From Pseudonocardia sp. T1-2H (lineage in GTDB: Bacteria; Actinomycetota; Actinomycetes; Mycobacteriales; Pseudonocardiaceae), in the NCBI RefSeq assembly GCF_038039215.1, contig NZ_JBBPCL010000001.1, forward strand, positions 1,550,001-1,614,000: 64,000 nucleotides of DNA, written 5' to 3'. The stretch's first letter is position 1. Each line of letters starts with the position of its first letter. The position numbers and the translations under genes were made by a program. A model generated the notes under the pieces. It was given only the letters and a program-made list of their open reading frames with translations. It made no database searches and was not told the origin of the DNA. Of this stretch, positions 48,999 to 58,098 are shown piece by piece.

Positions 48999-49321
48999 GG
49001 AGTATCGGCGTCACTCATGTCGTGTACTTTCGTTGGTGGGATAACAGGACATCAAGGACCATGAGACCACGTTTCCCCGTAAAGCTGCGTCGAATCTCGA
49101 CGGCGCGGCGGGTTGTGTGTTCGCTGTCGGCGGGCCACGCAACGCGTAAAGCATCAATGGCTTCATCCCAGCCAGGCGTGCCGCGCAAAACTTCTAGCCC
49201 CAGTACGGGGACGCCGCTGTGCTGCCTGAGCTTCCCATGGTCTAGTTTCGCTTGCTGTGGTGAGCGTCTTCAAGACGGAGGCATGTAACCACACGGACGT
49301 GTGCAGGGAGAAGAGGTCGCG
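48999..49321. other. Divergent interval between the Druantia-like operon and the HNH nuclease gene
   Basis: This 323-bp stretch is less GC-rich than average. Apart from the short minus-strand candidate at 49015-49188, no gene is supported. It should carry the promoter of the HNH gene. Confidence 0.4.
49015..49188 (-). CDS. Short candidate gene upstream of the Druantia-like pair
   Basis: 57 residues from a TTG at 49188 to a TGA at 49015: LRGTPGWDEAIDALRVAWP ... VLDVLLSHQRKYTT. The sequence looks protein-like, and the same frame stays open upstream to about 49267 without an ATG or GTG, so the start is unclear and the gene may be 5'-truncated. It ends 17 bp before the 68-residue gene. No function suggested. 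Confidence 0.3.
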   Translation of the reverse strand: MRGTPGWDEAIDALRVAWPADSEHTTRRAVEIRRSFTGKRGLMVLDVLLSHQRKYTT

Positions 49322-50251
49322 ATGGTCGAAACCGATGTTGCTAGGGACTGGTTCGTTGCAAATGAAGGGCGAGTAGTCAGTTGGAAAGAGCTCTCGCGAC
49401 ACGAACCTCGGATGGTTAGCGCACCCAAGGGGATCTACAAACCTGCTGGCGATCGGTATGCGCTGACGGTACGAATAATGAAGGAGAGTCGCTACCCCGA
49501 TGGCAAGATCTTCTACGACGAAAGTGGGTGGCGCTGCGCGTACCATCAGGAGGGTAGTGATCCGTCGCGCCGAGATAAGGAGTTCACCAACAGGGCCCTT
49601 ATGGAATGTCTGCGGGACGGCATCTCGGTCGGTGTTCTTAGGGAAGAGTCGTCAACGTCAAGCGGCGTACATTATCGAGTAATAGGACTGGCCAATATTG
49701 CGCGATGGCTTGACGGATTCTTCTTCCTGCAGAGTGTGTCTCGATCACCGGGTGAGCGAGATATCGTCGCGTCAGTCGTTGAGGCTGAGGCTCGCCGCGA
49801 GATGACAGATGACAAGGACGCTCCGGATGATGACTACGACGCACGGCTTCGGGCCGAACGCTCCATAGTCGCGCGTCAGGGTGCGTCACATTTTCGTGCT
49901 GCGCTCCTCGAATGGTACAGGGGACGGTGCGCACTCAGTGGTAGTGATGCCGTGCCCGTTCTCGACGCGGCACATATCGTTCCCTATCGCGGTGTTGACT
50001 CGAATATGATCTCTAACGGAATTTTGATGCGGACCGACCTGCATACGCTATTTGATAAGTTACTACTTTGTATCGACCCAGATTCAGGGACCGTTCGGCT
50101 CTCGGCTAATGTCCCTGAGTCGGCCTATGGCTGGATCGATGGTCAGCGGGCCGACGGCTGGGGCGTTACGCTGGGCGACCGCCAGATCGCCGCTTTGCGG
50201 CGTGCATGGAGCCGATTCCGCGACGAGGAGGTCGCTCGTGGCGTTCTGTAG
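49322..50251 (+). CDS. HNH endonuclease with an N-terminal reader-like domain (type IV-like)
   Basis: 309 residues from the ATG at 49322 (AGAGG 7 nt upstream; GTG at 49301 is an alternative). Residues 1-150 form a beta-rich domain (APKGIYKPAG, YPDGKIFYDESGWRCAYHQEGSDPSRRD) reminiscent of the modified-base reader domains fused to HNH in McrA-like enzymes. The HNH domain (about 195-260) has CALSGSDAVPVLDAAHIVPY, an Asn in NMISNGILMRTDLHTLFD. The low-GC composition suggests transfer. A modification-dependent restriction role is inferred from domain type and the defence neighbourhood. Confidence 0.78.
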   Translation: MVETDVARDWFVANEGRVVSWKELSRHEPRMVSAPKGIYKPAGDRYALTVRIMKESRYPDGKIFYDESGWRCAYHQEGSDPSRRDKEFTNRALMECLRDGISVGVLREESSTSSGVHYRVIGLANIARWLDGFFFLQSVSRSPGERDIVASVVEAEARREMTDDKDAPDDDYDARLRAERSIVARQGASHFRAALLEWYRGRCALSGSDAVPVLDAAHIVPYRGVDSNMISNGILMRTDLHTLFDKLLLCIDPDSGTVRLSANVPESAYGWIDGQRADGWGVTLGDRQIAALRRAWSRFRDEEVARGVL

Positions 50252-50254
50252 ACA

Positions 50255-51201
50255 TCCGTTCGGATGGCGGCCAAACAGCGATGGGCGCCTTACTGATCCT
50301 CGACCCGACGATGAACGAGAACCCGGCGTCTTCCAACGCGTTCAGGTTCTTCGCTGACAGCATCCCGGCGTCGGCGACCACGACCATGTCCTTCACGCCG
50401 TGGCGCTGCTGGAAGCCGCGTAGAACCGGGAGCAGGGTGGACCCGCAGATCCAGGTCGGGCTGCTCGTCGACCCGTCCGGGTTCCCACTCGAGGTGGCCT
50501 GTTTCGAGGGCAACACCGCCGAGACCACCACCTACGACCTGGCCGCGCACTTCGAGCGGCACGGCAACGCCTTCGACGACGGCCAGCACCTTGAATCCTC
50601 GCGGGTCATGGGCACCGGGAAGGCCGCCCGGTCCCGGCGGGTGGTCTACCACTACCTGTTCGCCCGGCATAAGCGTGACGACCGGGCCATCAACGCCATG
50701 GTCGACCGGGCCGAGAAAGTCGCTGCCGGCACGCGGCCGTTGAACAAGGACCGGTTCGTGCGCATTGACGCCGCCGGGAAAGACGTGGACTGGGGCCTGG
50801 TCGAACGCGCTCGCCAGCTCGCCGGGCTCAAGGGCTACGTCACCAACCTGCCCATCTCCACGATGGACGCCGCGGCGGTGGTCGCCGCCTACCACGATCT
50901 CTGGCAGGTCGAGAAGTCCTTCCGTATGGCCAAGTCCGACCTGCGCGCCCGCCCGATCTTCCACCGCGAACGCGACGCCATTGAAGCCCATCTGACCGTC
51001 GTGTTCGCCGCCCTCGCTGTGTCCCGGCATCTACAGGACGCCACCAGCGTCTCCATCAGGAAGCTCGTCCGCGCTCTGCGGCCGCTGCGCACCGTCCGCA
51101 TCGACGTCGGCGGGCACCCCATCACCGCAGCCCCGCAGATCACCACCGAAGCCCGCGCCCTGCTCGACCGACTACCCGCGATCAACGCGCCGGGGCACTA
51201 A
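50255..51201 (+). pseudogene. Scrambled IS1634-type transposase remnant with an inverted internal block
   Basis: The 3' two thirds reads forward: DPQIQVGLLVDPSGFPLEV, then FEGNTAETTTYDLAAHFERHGN and the DDE-type C terminus (YHDLWQVEKSFRMAKSDL, RPIFHRERDAIEAHL). The block that should sit between ETTT and YDLAAHF, containing LPVLRGFQQRHG and MVVVADAGMLSAKNLNALED, is missing there and lies upstream in opposite orientation at about 50283-50437. The N-terminal part of the transposase is absent. Not functional. Confidence 0.85.
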
Positions 51202-51214
51202 ACCTGTGCAACTC

Positions 51215-51429
51215 AGGTCTGGCAAGCGGTCGTCGCGCTGGCCTGCGAGATCACCGCCTGGACCCAGATGCTCGCCTTCACCACCCACCCGGCGCGGCGA
51301 TGGGAACCCAAACGGCTCCGGCTGCGGCTGTTCTCGATGCCCGCCCAACAAGCCCGCCACGCCCGCCGGACCGTGCTGCACCTGCCCGCCCATGCGGTCT
51401 GCCGGCGCGCCGCCTGGAGCTCGACATGA
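51215..51429 (+). pseudogene. IS1380-type transposase C-terminal remnant
   Basis: The frame from about 51215 reads VWQAVVALACEITAWTQMLAF, then RRWEPKRLRLRLFSMPAQQAR ... RTVLHLPAHAV to a TGA at 51429, the ending of IS1380-family transposases. Everything upstream of it is missing. Debris beside the IS1634 remnant. Confidence 0.75.
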
Positions 51430-51592
51430 TCGGAAACCTGCACCGCGTGATCTGTATCAGCGGGACGCGTAGATCGCTCTTTCTTGACACGATGATGGAG
51501 AGGACGTCCGCGGAGGAGTCGACGTGACAGGACCTTGCCTTCGCGACGCCGCCTTCGGAGTATCGATTTCGGCCGCATAGGGAGTATCGATC

Positions 51593-51952
51593 ATGGCGCG
51601 ACATCCCAGTCGGAAGGACATCGCCGCGGTCCAGAAGTGGGAGCAGGAGGCGCTCTCCGATTATTTCTCGTCGATGTCCGCGGTCGATAGCGACGCGGAG
51701 CTGAAGGCGCTCTGGGAGGCCGTGCGCGCGCTGGTCTTCGCGCGAAGCCCGCGCGAGGTGATGGAGGTGATCGCGGCGAATCCGGGCCTCCTCACGGAGC
51801 GGGGTGATGCCACCCTCAATGTCACGGAGCACTTCATCGTGCACCTACCCATGCCATTCGCCGCGGCGACCCTCAGGGATCGCCGGGAGTGGCTGACCCG
51901 GATGCGTGAGGTCGGCACCGGCGCGAGCGGCCCGGCGCTGCCCGATGCCTGA
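51593..51952 (+). CDS. Small CHAT-operon protein (gene 1)
   Basis: 119 residues from the ATG at 51593. It contains VMEVIAANPGLLTERGD ... LRDRREWLTRMREVG, resembling the linker found just before or within TPR arrays of actinobacterial CHAT proteins. No catalytic motif. Its stop overlaps the start of the Sel1/TPR gene by 8 bp, so the operon probably begins here. Likely an adaptor or sensor; inference. Confidence 0.72.
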   Translation: MARHPSRKDIAAVQKWEQEALSDYFSSMSAVDSDAELKALWEAVRALVFARSPREVMEVIAANPGLLTERGDATLNVTEHFIVHLPMPFAAATLRDRREWLTRMREVGTGASGPALPDA

Positions 51953-53507
51953 GGTGCCGGCACGGGTCACATCGCTGTACGCGTCGCGGCGCTGGCTCGA
52001 CCGGCGGTTGCGTGCGGGTGACGAGCCGTCCGAGCATCCGCCGAGCGGCCTGGAGCGCGGGCGCGCGGTGGGCGCGGTGAACATCGCGGGCCCGCTCATC
52101 CGGCAGGGGCGCACCACGGAGGGCCGCGCGTGGCGGCACGGCGCCGCTCTCGCCGGCATGCCCGAGGCGGCGCTGGAACTCGGCGGCGACCTGATTAACG
52201 GCAACGCTTTCGCCGAGGGCGAGCTCTGGCTCCGCCGCGCCGCTGAGGGCGGCCTCCCGGCGGGGATGCTGCACCTCGGACGCTACCTCCTCTTCTCGGG
52301 CGATCGGGACCAGGCGGACGCCTGGCTGCAGCGCGCCATCGAGGCCGAGCCCGCGACTGCGCACGCGCTCGTCGACGACCTGCAGCTCCGCGGCTTTGAC
52401 TCGGACGTTGCCCGCTGGACGGTGGCCGCCGCGGAGGTTGGTAACGCGCGGATGGTCGCCGACGCCTACGACGCGGCGGTCCGGCGGGATGACCGCGCCG
52501 ACGCCGAGCGCTGGTGGGCCTACGCCCGGGCGCTGGGTGACGCGGACGCGCTCGAGCGCGGCGCGGCGCTGGCCGCCGAGCGCGGGGATGCGGACGACCG
52601 CCGACGCTGGCTGCAGGCGGCCGCGGCGCGGGGCCATGCCGATGCGACGCTGATGCTCGCGGGGGAGCGCGTGGAGGCGGGCGACCGCGCCGCGGCGCGG
52701 TCGCTGCTCGAGCCGCTCGCCGCTGGCGGGCACGCCGGCGCCCTCGACGTGCTGGCGCGGCTGGCGTGGCTCGACGGCGATGCGGCGGCTGAGCAGCGCT
52801 GGCTGGAGCGCCTGGTGTCCACGGGTGAGACAGACGCGCTGTTCGCGTGGGCGACGAAGCTGACGGAGGAGGCTGGCGACCTGGTCGCCGCTGCGCGCGT
52901 CCACGACCTGGCCGCTCGCCACGGGCACCTCCCGGCGGCCGTCGAGGCGGGGCGGCTGAACCTACGCCGCGGGGACGCGGACGCGGCGGCGCGCCTGCTG
53001 GTGGCGCCGGCCGCGGCGGACCTGCCCGACGCGGGGCTTCTGCTGGGGATGGCCGAGCTCGCGGCGGGACGGCCCGACGCCGCCCGCCGCGCGTTCCGGC
53101 GCGCCGCCGAGGGCGGCGACGCCCGCGCGGCGCACAAACTGGGGCTGATCGCCCACGAGGTCGGCGACCGCGAGACCGCGCGGACGTGGTACCTGCGTGC
53201 GGCCAAGGGCGGCGAGACCACGTCGATGTGGAACCTCGCGCTCATGGCCCAGGAACGCGATCAGCAGGACGCCGTGCGCTGGCTGGCGATCGCAGCGAGT
53301 CACGGCCATGCCAAGGCGGCCACCCGGCTGGGCGCCTTCGAGGCCAGCCAGGGTCGCACGGACGAGGCGCTGCGCTGGCTGGCGCAGGCACAGGCCCTGG
53401 GCGACGACGACGCGCCAGCGGCGATCGCCGCCATCGAGCGGCACCTCGCGACAGGTGGTCGCCGGCGCCGGTGGGCGCCGTGGCGCCGGGGCGGCGGCGA
53501 TGGCTGA
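51945..53507 (+). CDS. Sel1/TPR-repeat protein (gene 2)
   Basis: 520 residues made almost entirely of helical pairs of the Sel1/TPR type (AEGELWLRRAAEGGLPAGMLHLGRY, RRAFRRAAEGGDARAAHKLGL, ARTWYLRAAKGGETTSMWNLAL, and so on), ending in a basic RRRRWAPWRRGG tail. Such solenoids bind partner proteins. The ATG overlaps the preceding stop and the stop overlaps the CHAT start by 8 bp, so the three are translated in step. Likely a scaffold for the protease. Confidence 0.88.
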   Translation: MPEVPARVTSLYASRRWLDRRLRAGDEPSEHPPSGLERGRAVGAVNIAGPLIRQGRTTEGRAWRHGAALAGMPEAALELGGDLINGNAFAEGELWLRRAAEGGLPAGMLHLGRYLLFSGDRDQADAWLQRAIEAEPATAHALVDDLQLRGFDSDVARWTVAAAEVGNARMVADAYDAAVRRDDRADAERWWAYARALGDADALERGAALAAERGDADDRRRWLQAAAARGHADATLMLAGERVEAGDRAAARSLLEPLAAGGHAGALDVLARLAWLDGDAAAEQRWLERLVSTGETDALFAWATKLTEEAGDLVAAARVHDLAARHGHLPAAVEAGRLNLRRGDADAAARLLVAPAAADLPDAGLLLGMAELAAGRPDAARRAFRRAAEGGDARAAHKLGLIAHEVGDRETARTWYLRAAKGGETTSMWNLALMAQERDQQDAVRWLAIAASHGHAKAATRLGAFEASQGRTDEALRWLAQAQALGDDDAPAAIAAIERHLATGGRRRRWAPWRRGGGDG

Positions 53508-56500
53508 CGTGCTGCCGCTGCAGGAGCAGGAGGAGCTGCGCTTAGCGATGACACGGCCGCGGATGCCGTCCGCCGCGCGGACGCAGGCCGCCGCCGCATA
53601 TGCCGCGGTCGCTCCGGCGTTTCAGCGCCTCGCCGCCGCGGAGGGCCGCTACGACTACGAGGGCGACCTCGACGGGCTCGATGAGGCGCTGCGGACCTTC
53701 GAGTCGGTGGACGGCACCCCCGCGTGGCGCGCGCTGGCCGCCGACCGCCGGGCGGACTGGGGGAGGCGCGCGTGCCTGATCTACCGCGGGCGCTACGAGG
53801 AGACCGGCGCCGAAGATGACCTCCGCCGCGCAGTGGCGACGGCGGGCACAGCGGCCGAGGCCGCCGCGGCAGCCGCCGCCGCCGCCGACGACGCCGAAGC
53901 CGCAATGAGCGCCGTCGCGGCGCTGGTCACAGCGCGCACGGGCGCGCCCGTGGAGGCGACGCTGCCCGCGGTGCGGCAGGCGATGGGCCGCGAGATCGAG
54001 GAGGCGCGTGCGCAGGTCGCTGAGATCGAGCCCACGGTGCTCGCCGTGCTCGGTGAGCAGCTCACCGGGCGCTTCGACCGTGACCGCCGGCACGGCGACG
54101 CCGACCGTGCCGTCGACGTGCTGCGCCGGGCACGGTCACTGCGCGCCGAGCTGCGCATTGAGCCGGACGCCGCAATCGACGTCCGCCTCGGCGGGGCGCT
54201 TATCCTGCGCTTTAAATATGCTGGCGCCCGTGCGGACATCGACGAGGCGGTCGCGGTGCTGCGCGAGGGCGTCGAACACGCCGGCGACGATCCTGACCGC
54301 GCGCGGGCGCTCGACGGGCTCGGCTGCGCGCTCCTCGCGCGCAGTGAGCACGCCGCCAGCGGCGATGACCTCGCCGAGGCGGTCGAACGGCTCTCCGAGG
54401 CGGTGGCGCTCAAGCCCGCCTCCCCGTGGTTCCGCGCGAACCTCGGGACCGCGCTGGTGGAGCGCTTCGGGCGCCAAGGCGACCGCGCGGACGGCGCACG
54501 CGCAGTCGAGCTCCTCGAGTCCGCGCTCGCCACGATCCCGCCCTCGGCCCCGGACCGCCGCCGTATCGAGCAGAACGTCCTGGCGGCCCGCCACACGTTC
54601 CGCGAGCCGGGCGCAGCCACGCTCAGCACGCGGGCGCTTGTCGACGCCACGCCCGAGGGAGCTCGCGGCCGGCCCGGGCGAATGGGGGCACTCGCGCTCG
54701 ACCTGGTCGTGGAAGCCGAGCGCACGCTCGACCTGACGAGCCTCGATGAAGCGGTACGGACCGCGGCGCAGGCGCTTGACGCGACGGCGCCGGGCGCCGT
54801 GGACCGGCCCAGCATCGTGCACGCGCTCGGGCGCGCGCTCGCGACGCGGTTCGCCGTCCTGGGAGCCGACGCCGACCTCGACGACGCCATCGGCGCGCTC
54901 GCCGAGGCCGCCCACGACTCCGGCCACAGCGCAGCCGAGCGCCCCGATTTTCTCCTCACGCTGGCGGAGGCTCGGTCCATGCGCGCGGCGCGGACGGGCG
55001 CCCCGCAGGACGCGGAGGTCGCGGAGGCGAGCTTCTTCGATGCGTGCACCGCGGGGGAGGAGCAGAACGCGACCGCCGCGCGGCGCGCCGCGGCGGCGTG
55101 GCTTGCGTGGGCAGCCGAGGAGGGTGCCTGGGACGCGGCAGCCGAGGCAGGGCGCCGCGCGATGGTCGCCGTCGATCGCATCCATCGGGTCCAGTTCGGG
55201 CGCGAGAACCGCGAGGCGATGCTCGGCGGGGCTGGCTTCATCAACGCCGACGCGGCGATCGCGTTCGTGCGGTCTGGGCAGCCCGCCGAGGCGCTGCTCG
55301 CGCTCGAGCACGGCCGCGCGCGGCTGCTATCCGCGGAGCTTGAGCGCGACCGCGCGGAGCTCGACGCGCTGGTCGCAGCGGGCCGCGGGGACCTCGCCGA
55401 GGCGTTCCTCGCTGCGGCGCGCAGCGTGAGTGGCGCCGAGCGCGCTGGGGACGCCAGCACCGTGCGGGAGGCCGACGCGGTGCTGCGCGCGGTGGCCGGG
55501 GAGATCCGCAGGGTTCCCGGGCACGACGCCTTTCTGCAGCAGGTCGGCGTGGACGAGCTTCTGCGGATCGGCGGCGAGGCGCCGCTGGTCTATGTCGCCG
55601 CCGGCCTCCTCGGCGCGACCGTGGTCGCGGCCGTCCCCGGCGGCGAGGTGCGGGCGCGCCTCCTCGATGGCGTTGATGCCTATGTGGTGGGCGGACTGGT
55701 CGACGACTACCTGGCCGCGCTGAAGGCGCGCTGCACCGCGCCGCACGCCTGGCGCGGGGGACTCGACGCCGTGGGGGAGGCGCTCGGTGCGATGCTCTGG
55801 CCGGCGCTCCTGTCCGTCCTGGGCGGCGTGGACCGCGCGGTGCTCGTCCCGGCCGGCCTGTTTGGCCTGCTGCCCGTGCAGATCGCATGGTGGCGCGACC
55901 CGCTCGGCCGCCGCTACGCGATCGACGCCTTCGAGTTGAGCTTCGCGCCGAACGCCAGGACGATCGCGGCGTGCCGACGACTGGCCGCGACCGCCGACGC
56001 GGGGTCTGTGCTCACCGTCGCGGCGCCGGAGCGCACCGACGTCGCGCCGCTGCCGCTAGCGCGCGCGGAATCCGACGGCGTGCGGTCGGCGTTCGCCGTG
56101 GGCGAGCAGGTGGCCGGGCCGCAGGCGATGAAGGCGGAGGTCCTCGGCGCGCTGCACCGCCATGGCGTCTACCACTTCGCCTGCCACGGTCGCTCGACGC
56201 CCGACCGCCCGCTCGACAGCGCGCTGCTGCTGGCCGGCGACGACGCGCTGCGCGTCCGGGACCTCCTCGAGACCCCACTGCCCGGAGCCCGGCTGGCGGT
56301 CCTCTCGGCGTGCGAGACGGCGGTGATCGGGCGGCGGCTCGTCGATGAGGTGATCGGGTTGCCGACCGGCTTCCTCCAGGCGGGCGTCGCCGGCGTGATC
56401 GGGACGTCGTGGGAGGTCGGCGACGAGAGCGCCGCGCTGCTGGTCCGGCGCTTCTTCGATACGTGGGACAGCGAGCGCCCGGCCGCGGCGCTCCGCGCGG

Positions 56501-56670
56501 CGCAGCGGTGGTTGCGCGAGAGCACGAACGCCGACAAGCGCGCCGCCTACCCGGACATCGCGGCGGCGCCGCCGGAAGGGCTCGATGCCGAGGACCTCGA
56601 GGACTGGGGAGCGAGCCGCGACCATGCCGGCATCGAGCGCTGGGGCGCCTTCGTGCACACGGGAGCCTGA
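53500..56670 (+). CDS. CHAT-domain (caspase-fold) protease with TPR-type N-terminal region (gene 3)
   Basis: 1056 residues. The first 600 or so are TPR-like helical repeats. The C-terminal CHAT domain (about 760-1030) has the caspase-type dyad His896 (YHFACHGRS) and Cys938 (LSACETA), plus the expected GTSWEVGDESA strand. CHAT proteases serve as effectors in bacterial conflict systems, where activation cleaves a partner or host protein. It is the central gene of a five-gene operon with a solenoid partner before it and a small Cys-rich protein and a membrane protein after it. Very GC-rich, with no breaks in frame. Confidence 0.93.
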   Translation: MADVLPLQEQEELRLAMTRPRMPSAARTQAAAAYAAVAPAFQRLAAAEGRYDYEGDLDGLDEALRTFESVDGTPAWRALAADRRADWGRRACLIYRGRYEETGAEDDLRRAVATAGTAAEAAAAAAAAADDAEAAMSAVAALVTARTGAPVEATLPAVRQAMGREIEEARAQVAEIEPTVLAVLGEQLTGRFDRDRRHGDADRAVDVLRRARSLRAELRIEPDAAIDVRLGGALILRFKYAGARADIDEAVAVLREGVEHAGDDPDRARALDGLGCALLARSEHAASGDDLAEAVERLSEAVALKPASPWFRANLGTALVERFGRQGDRADGARAVELLESALATIPPSAPDRRRIEQNVLAARHTFREPGAATLSTRALVDATPEGARGRPGRMGALALDLVVEAERTLDLTSLDEAVRTAAQALDATAPGAVDRPSIVHALGRALATRFAVLGADADLDDAIGALAEAAHDSGHSAAERPDFLLTLAEARSMRAARTGAPQDAEVAEASFFDACTAGEEQNATAARRAAAAWLAWAAEEGAWDAAAEAGRRAMVAVDRIHRVQFGRENREAMLGGAGFINADAAIAFVRSGQPAEALLALEHGRARLLSAELERDRAELDALVAAGRGDLAEAFLAAARSVSGAERAGDASTVREADAVLRAVAGEIRRVPGHDAFLQQVGVDELLRIGGEAPLVYVAAGLLGATVVAAVPGGEVRARLLDGVDAYVVGGLVDDYLAALKARCTAPHAWRGGLDAVGEALGAMLWPALLSVLGGVDRAVLVPAGLFGLLPVQIAWWRDPLGRRYAIDAFELSFAPNARTIAACRRLAATADAGSVLTVAAPERTDVAPLPLARAESDGVRSAFAVGEQVAGPQAMKAEVLGALHRHGVYHFACHGRSTPDRPLDSALLLAGDDALRVRDLLETPLPGARLAVLSACETAVIGRRLVDEVIGLPTGFLQAGVAGVIGTSWEVGDESAALLVRRFFDTWDSERPAAALRAAQRWLRESTNADKRAAYPDIAAAPPEGLDAEDLEDWGASRDHAGIERWGAFVHTGA

Positions 56671-56674
56671 CGCG

Positions 56675-57070
56675 ATGGACGACGACGACATCCTCGAGGC
56701 GGCCCGCACGATCCGGTCGGTCCTCGCCGAGATGCCGGGGATCGATGATCCCGCGGCGATCGACGCCGCGCTCGCCGCCGCGGTGTCGGAACACGACGTC
56801 CAGGCCGCGCGCGCGGAGCTGTGGCGCCGGCCCGTGATGCGCCGGTGGGCGAAGGAATTCGTGCGCCTCGGCGTGCCGCCGGAGCTCGTCCTGGAGCAGA
56901 CCCGGAGCGGCGCCGCCCCGCCGCCCGGCCACGGCGGGATCGTCGCGGCGCCTCGCTTTCGCTGCCCGCAAGGCGACTACGTCTGGTACCGGCGCACCGC
57001 TGTCCACGCGGTGCCACTTTGCCCAAGTCACCGCGTCCGCGTGGTGCCCGATATGGGCGCGGTCTCATGA
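56675..57070 (+). CDS. Small Cys-containing protein (gene 4)
   Basis: 131 residues. An N-terminal helical region (DDDDILEAARTIRSVLAEMPG ... AVSEHDVQAARAELW) is followed by a compact C-terminal motif RFRCPQGDYVWYRRTAVHAVPLCPSHRVRVV with two Cys and one His, which may bind zinc. Starts 4 bp after the CHAT stop and overlaps the membrane-protein start as ATGA. Could be an adaptor, substrate or sensor of the protease; not known. Confidence 0.75.
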   Translation: MDDDDILEAARTIRSVLAEMPGIDDPAAIDAALAAAVSEHDVQAARAELWRRPVMRRWAKEFVRLGVPPELVLEQTRSGAAPPPGHGGIVAAPRFRCPQGDYVWYRRTAVHAVPLCPSHRVRVVPDMGAVS

Positions 57071-58098
57071 TCTCGAGCTTCTGGAGCGGGCTGGGCGGCA
57101 AGCTTGCGGAACGCGGGGCCGCAGCGCTGTTCACCCCGGCATTCGCGTTCTGGGCGCTCGGTGTTGGCGCTTGGCTCCTGAGCCGGCCCGACGCCGCCGC
57201 GCAGCGCCGTCTCATGGACGCGTTCGAGGGCCTCTCGGGGATCGCGCAGGCCACGCTGATCGTCCTGGTGTTGCTGGTCGTCGCTGCCTCCTCGGTTGTC
57301 GCCGAGCGCCTCGCGCTGGCGGTCCTGCGCGTGCTGGAGGGCTACTGGCCGCGGCCGTTGCGAGCGCTCGCGCGCGCCCTCGTCAGGTGGCGCGCTGCGC
57401 GCTTCGTGGTGCTAGAGAAGCGCTGGGTCGAGCTCTACGCTCGCCACGAGGAAGGGCGCTCCGCTCAAGGGGAGGAGCAGGAGCTCGTCGATCTCGAGCG
57501 GCGGCTCGCGGCGCTGCCGGCGCGCGCCGACCGACTGATGCCCACGCGGCTCGGGAACGTCCTGCGCGCCGCCGAGAGCGGCGTCGAGGACAAGTACGGC
57601 ATCGACCCGGTCCGCTGCTGGCCCGCGTTGTGGCTGGTGCTCCCGGATGCGACGCGTACGGAGGTCACGGCCGCGCGGGCGAGCCTCGACACGGCCGCCA
57701 CGTGGGTGCTGTGGTCGGTGCTGGTGGTGGTGTGGGCCGTGTTCACGCCGTGGGCCGTGCCCGTTGCCGTGGTGGCGGCGGTCGCGGCGTACGCGAACCT
57801 GCTCGGCACCGCGGCCCGCTACGGCGAGCTTGTCGACGCCGCCTTCGCGCTGCATCGGGGGCTGCTCTACGACGCACTCGGGCGCCCGCGACCGTCGCAG
57901 CCGTCCGACGAAAGGGCCGCCGGCCGGGTGCTCACCGCGGCGCTGTGGCGAGGGCCCGAGGTGGCCGCACAGCTCCCGAGTACCGCTCCGGACGCGGCCG
58001 AGGCGCCAGCGATCCGGCGGGCTCCGCGGCCACCGTCGGACGCAACTGCAGGAACCGTCCGCGTTCGTCGAGGGGGTCGCGCTGGGCCGCGGGCATAA
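57067..58098 (+). CDS. Membrane protein of the CHAT operon (gene 5)
   Basis: 343 residues with four probable transmembrane helices: about 16-38 (AALFTPAFAFWALGVGAWLL), 58-82 (IAQATLIVLVLLVVAASSVVA), 213-235 and 237-255. The cytosolic part between has a charged helical stretch (VDLERRLAALPARADRL). It is the last gene, overlapping gene 4. A membrane partner is what a death effector or signal receptor would need. A downstream frame ending at 58153 (EPSAFVEGVALGRGHKEAL...) also looks protein-like, so the C terminus may be frameshifted. Confidence 0.8.
   Translation: MISSFWSGLGGKLAERGAAALFTPAFAFWALGVGAWLLSRPDAAAQRRLMDAFEGLSGIAQATLIVLVLLVVAASSVVAERLALAVLRVLEGYWPRPLRALARALVRWRAARFVVLEKRWVELYARHEEGRSAQGEEQELVDLERRLAALPARADRLMPTRLGNVLRAAESGVEDKYGIDPVRCWPALWLVLPDATRTEVTAARASLDTAATWVLWSVLVVVWAVFTPWAVPVAVVAAVAAYANLLGTAARYGELVDAAFALHRGLLYDALGRPRPSQPSDERAAGRVLTAALWRGPEVAAQLPSTAPDAAEAPAIRRAPRPPSDATAGTVRVRRGGRAGPRA

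Noticed and set aside
53793..55460. 555-residue minus-strand Ala/Ser/Arg-rich frame
   Set aside because: Antisense of the CHAT gene; low-complexity composition produced by GC-rich codons.
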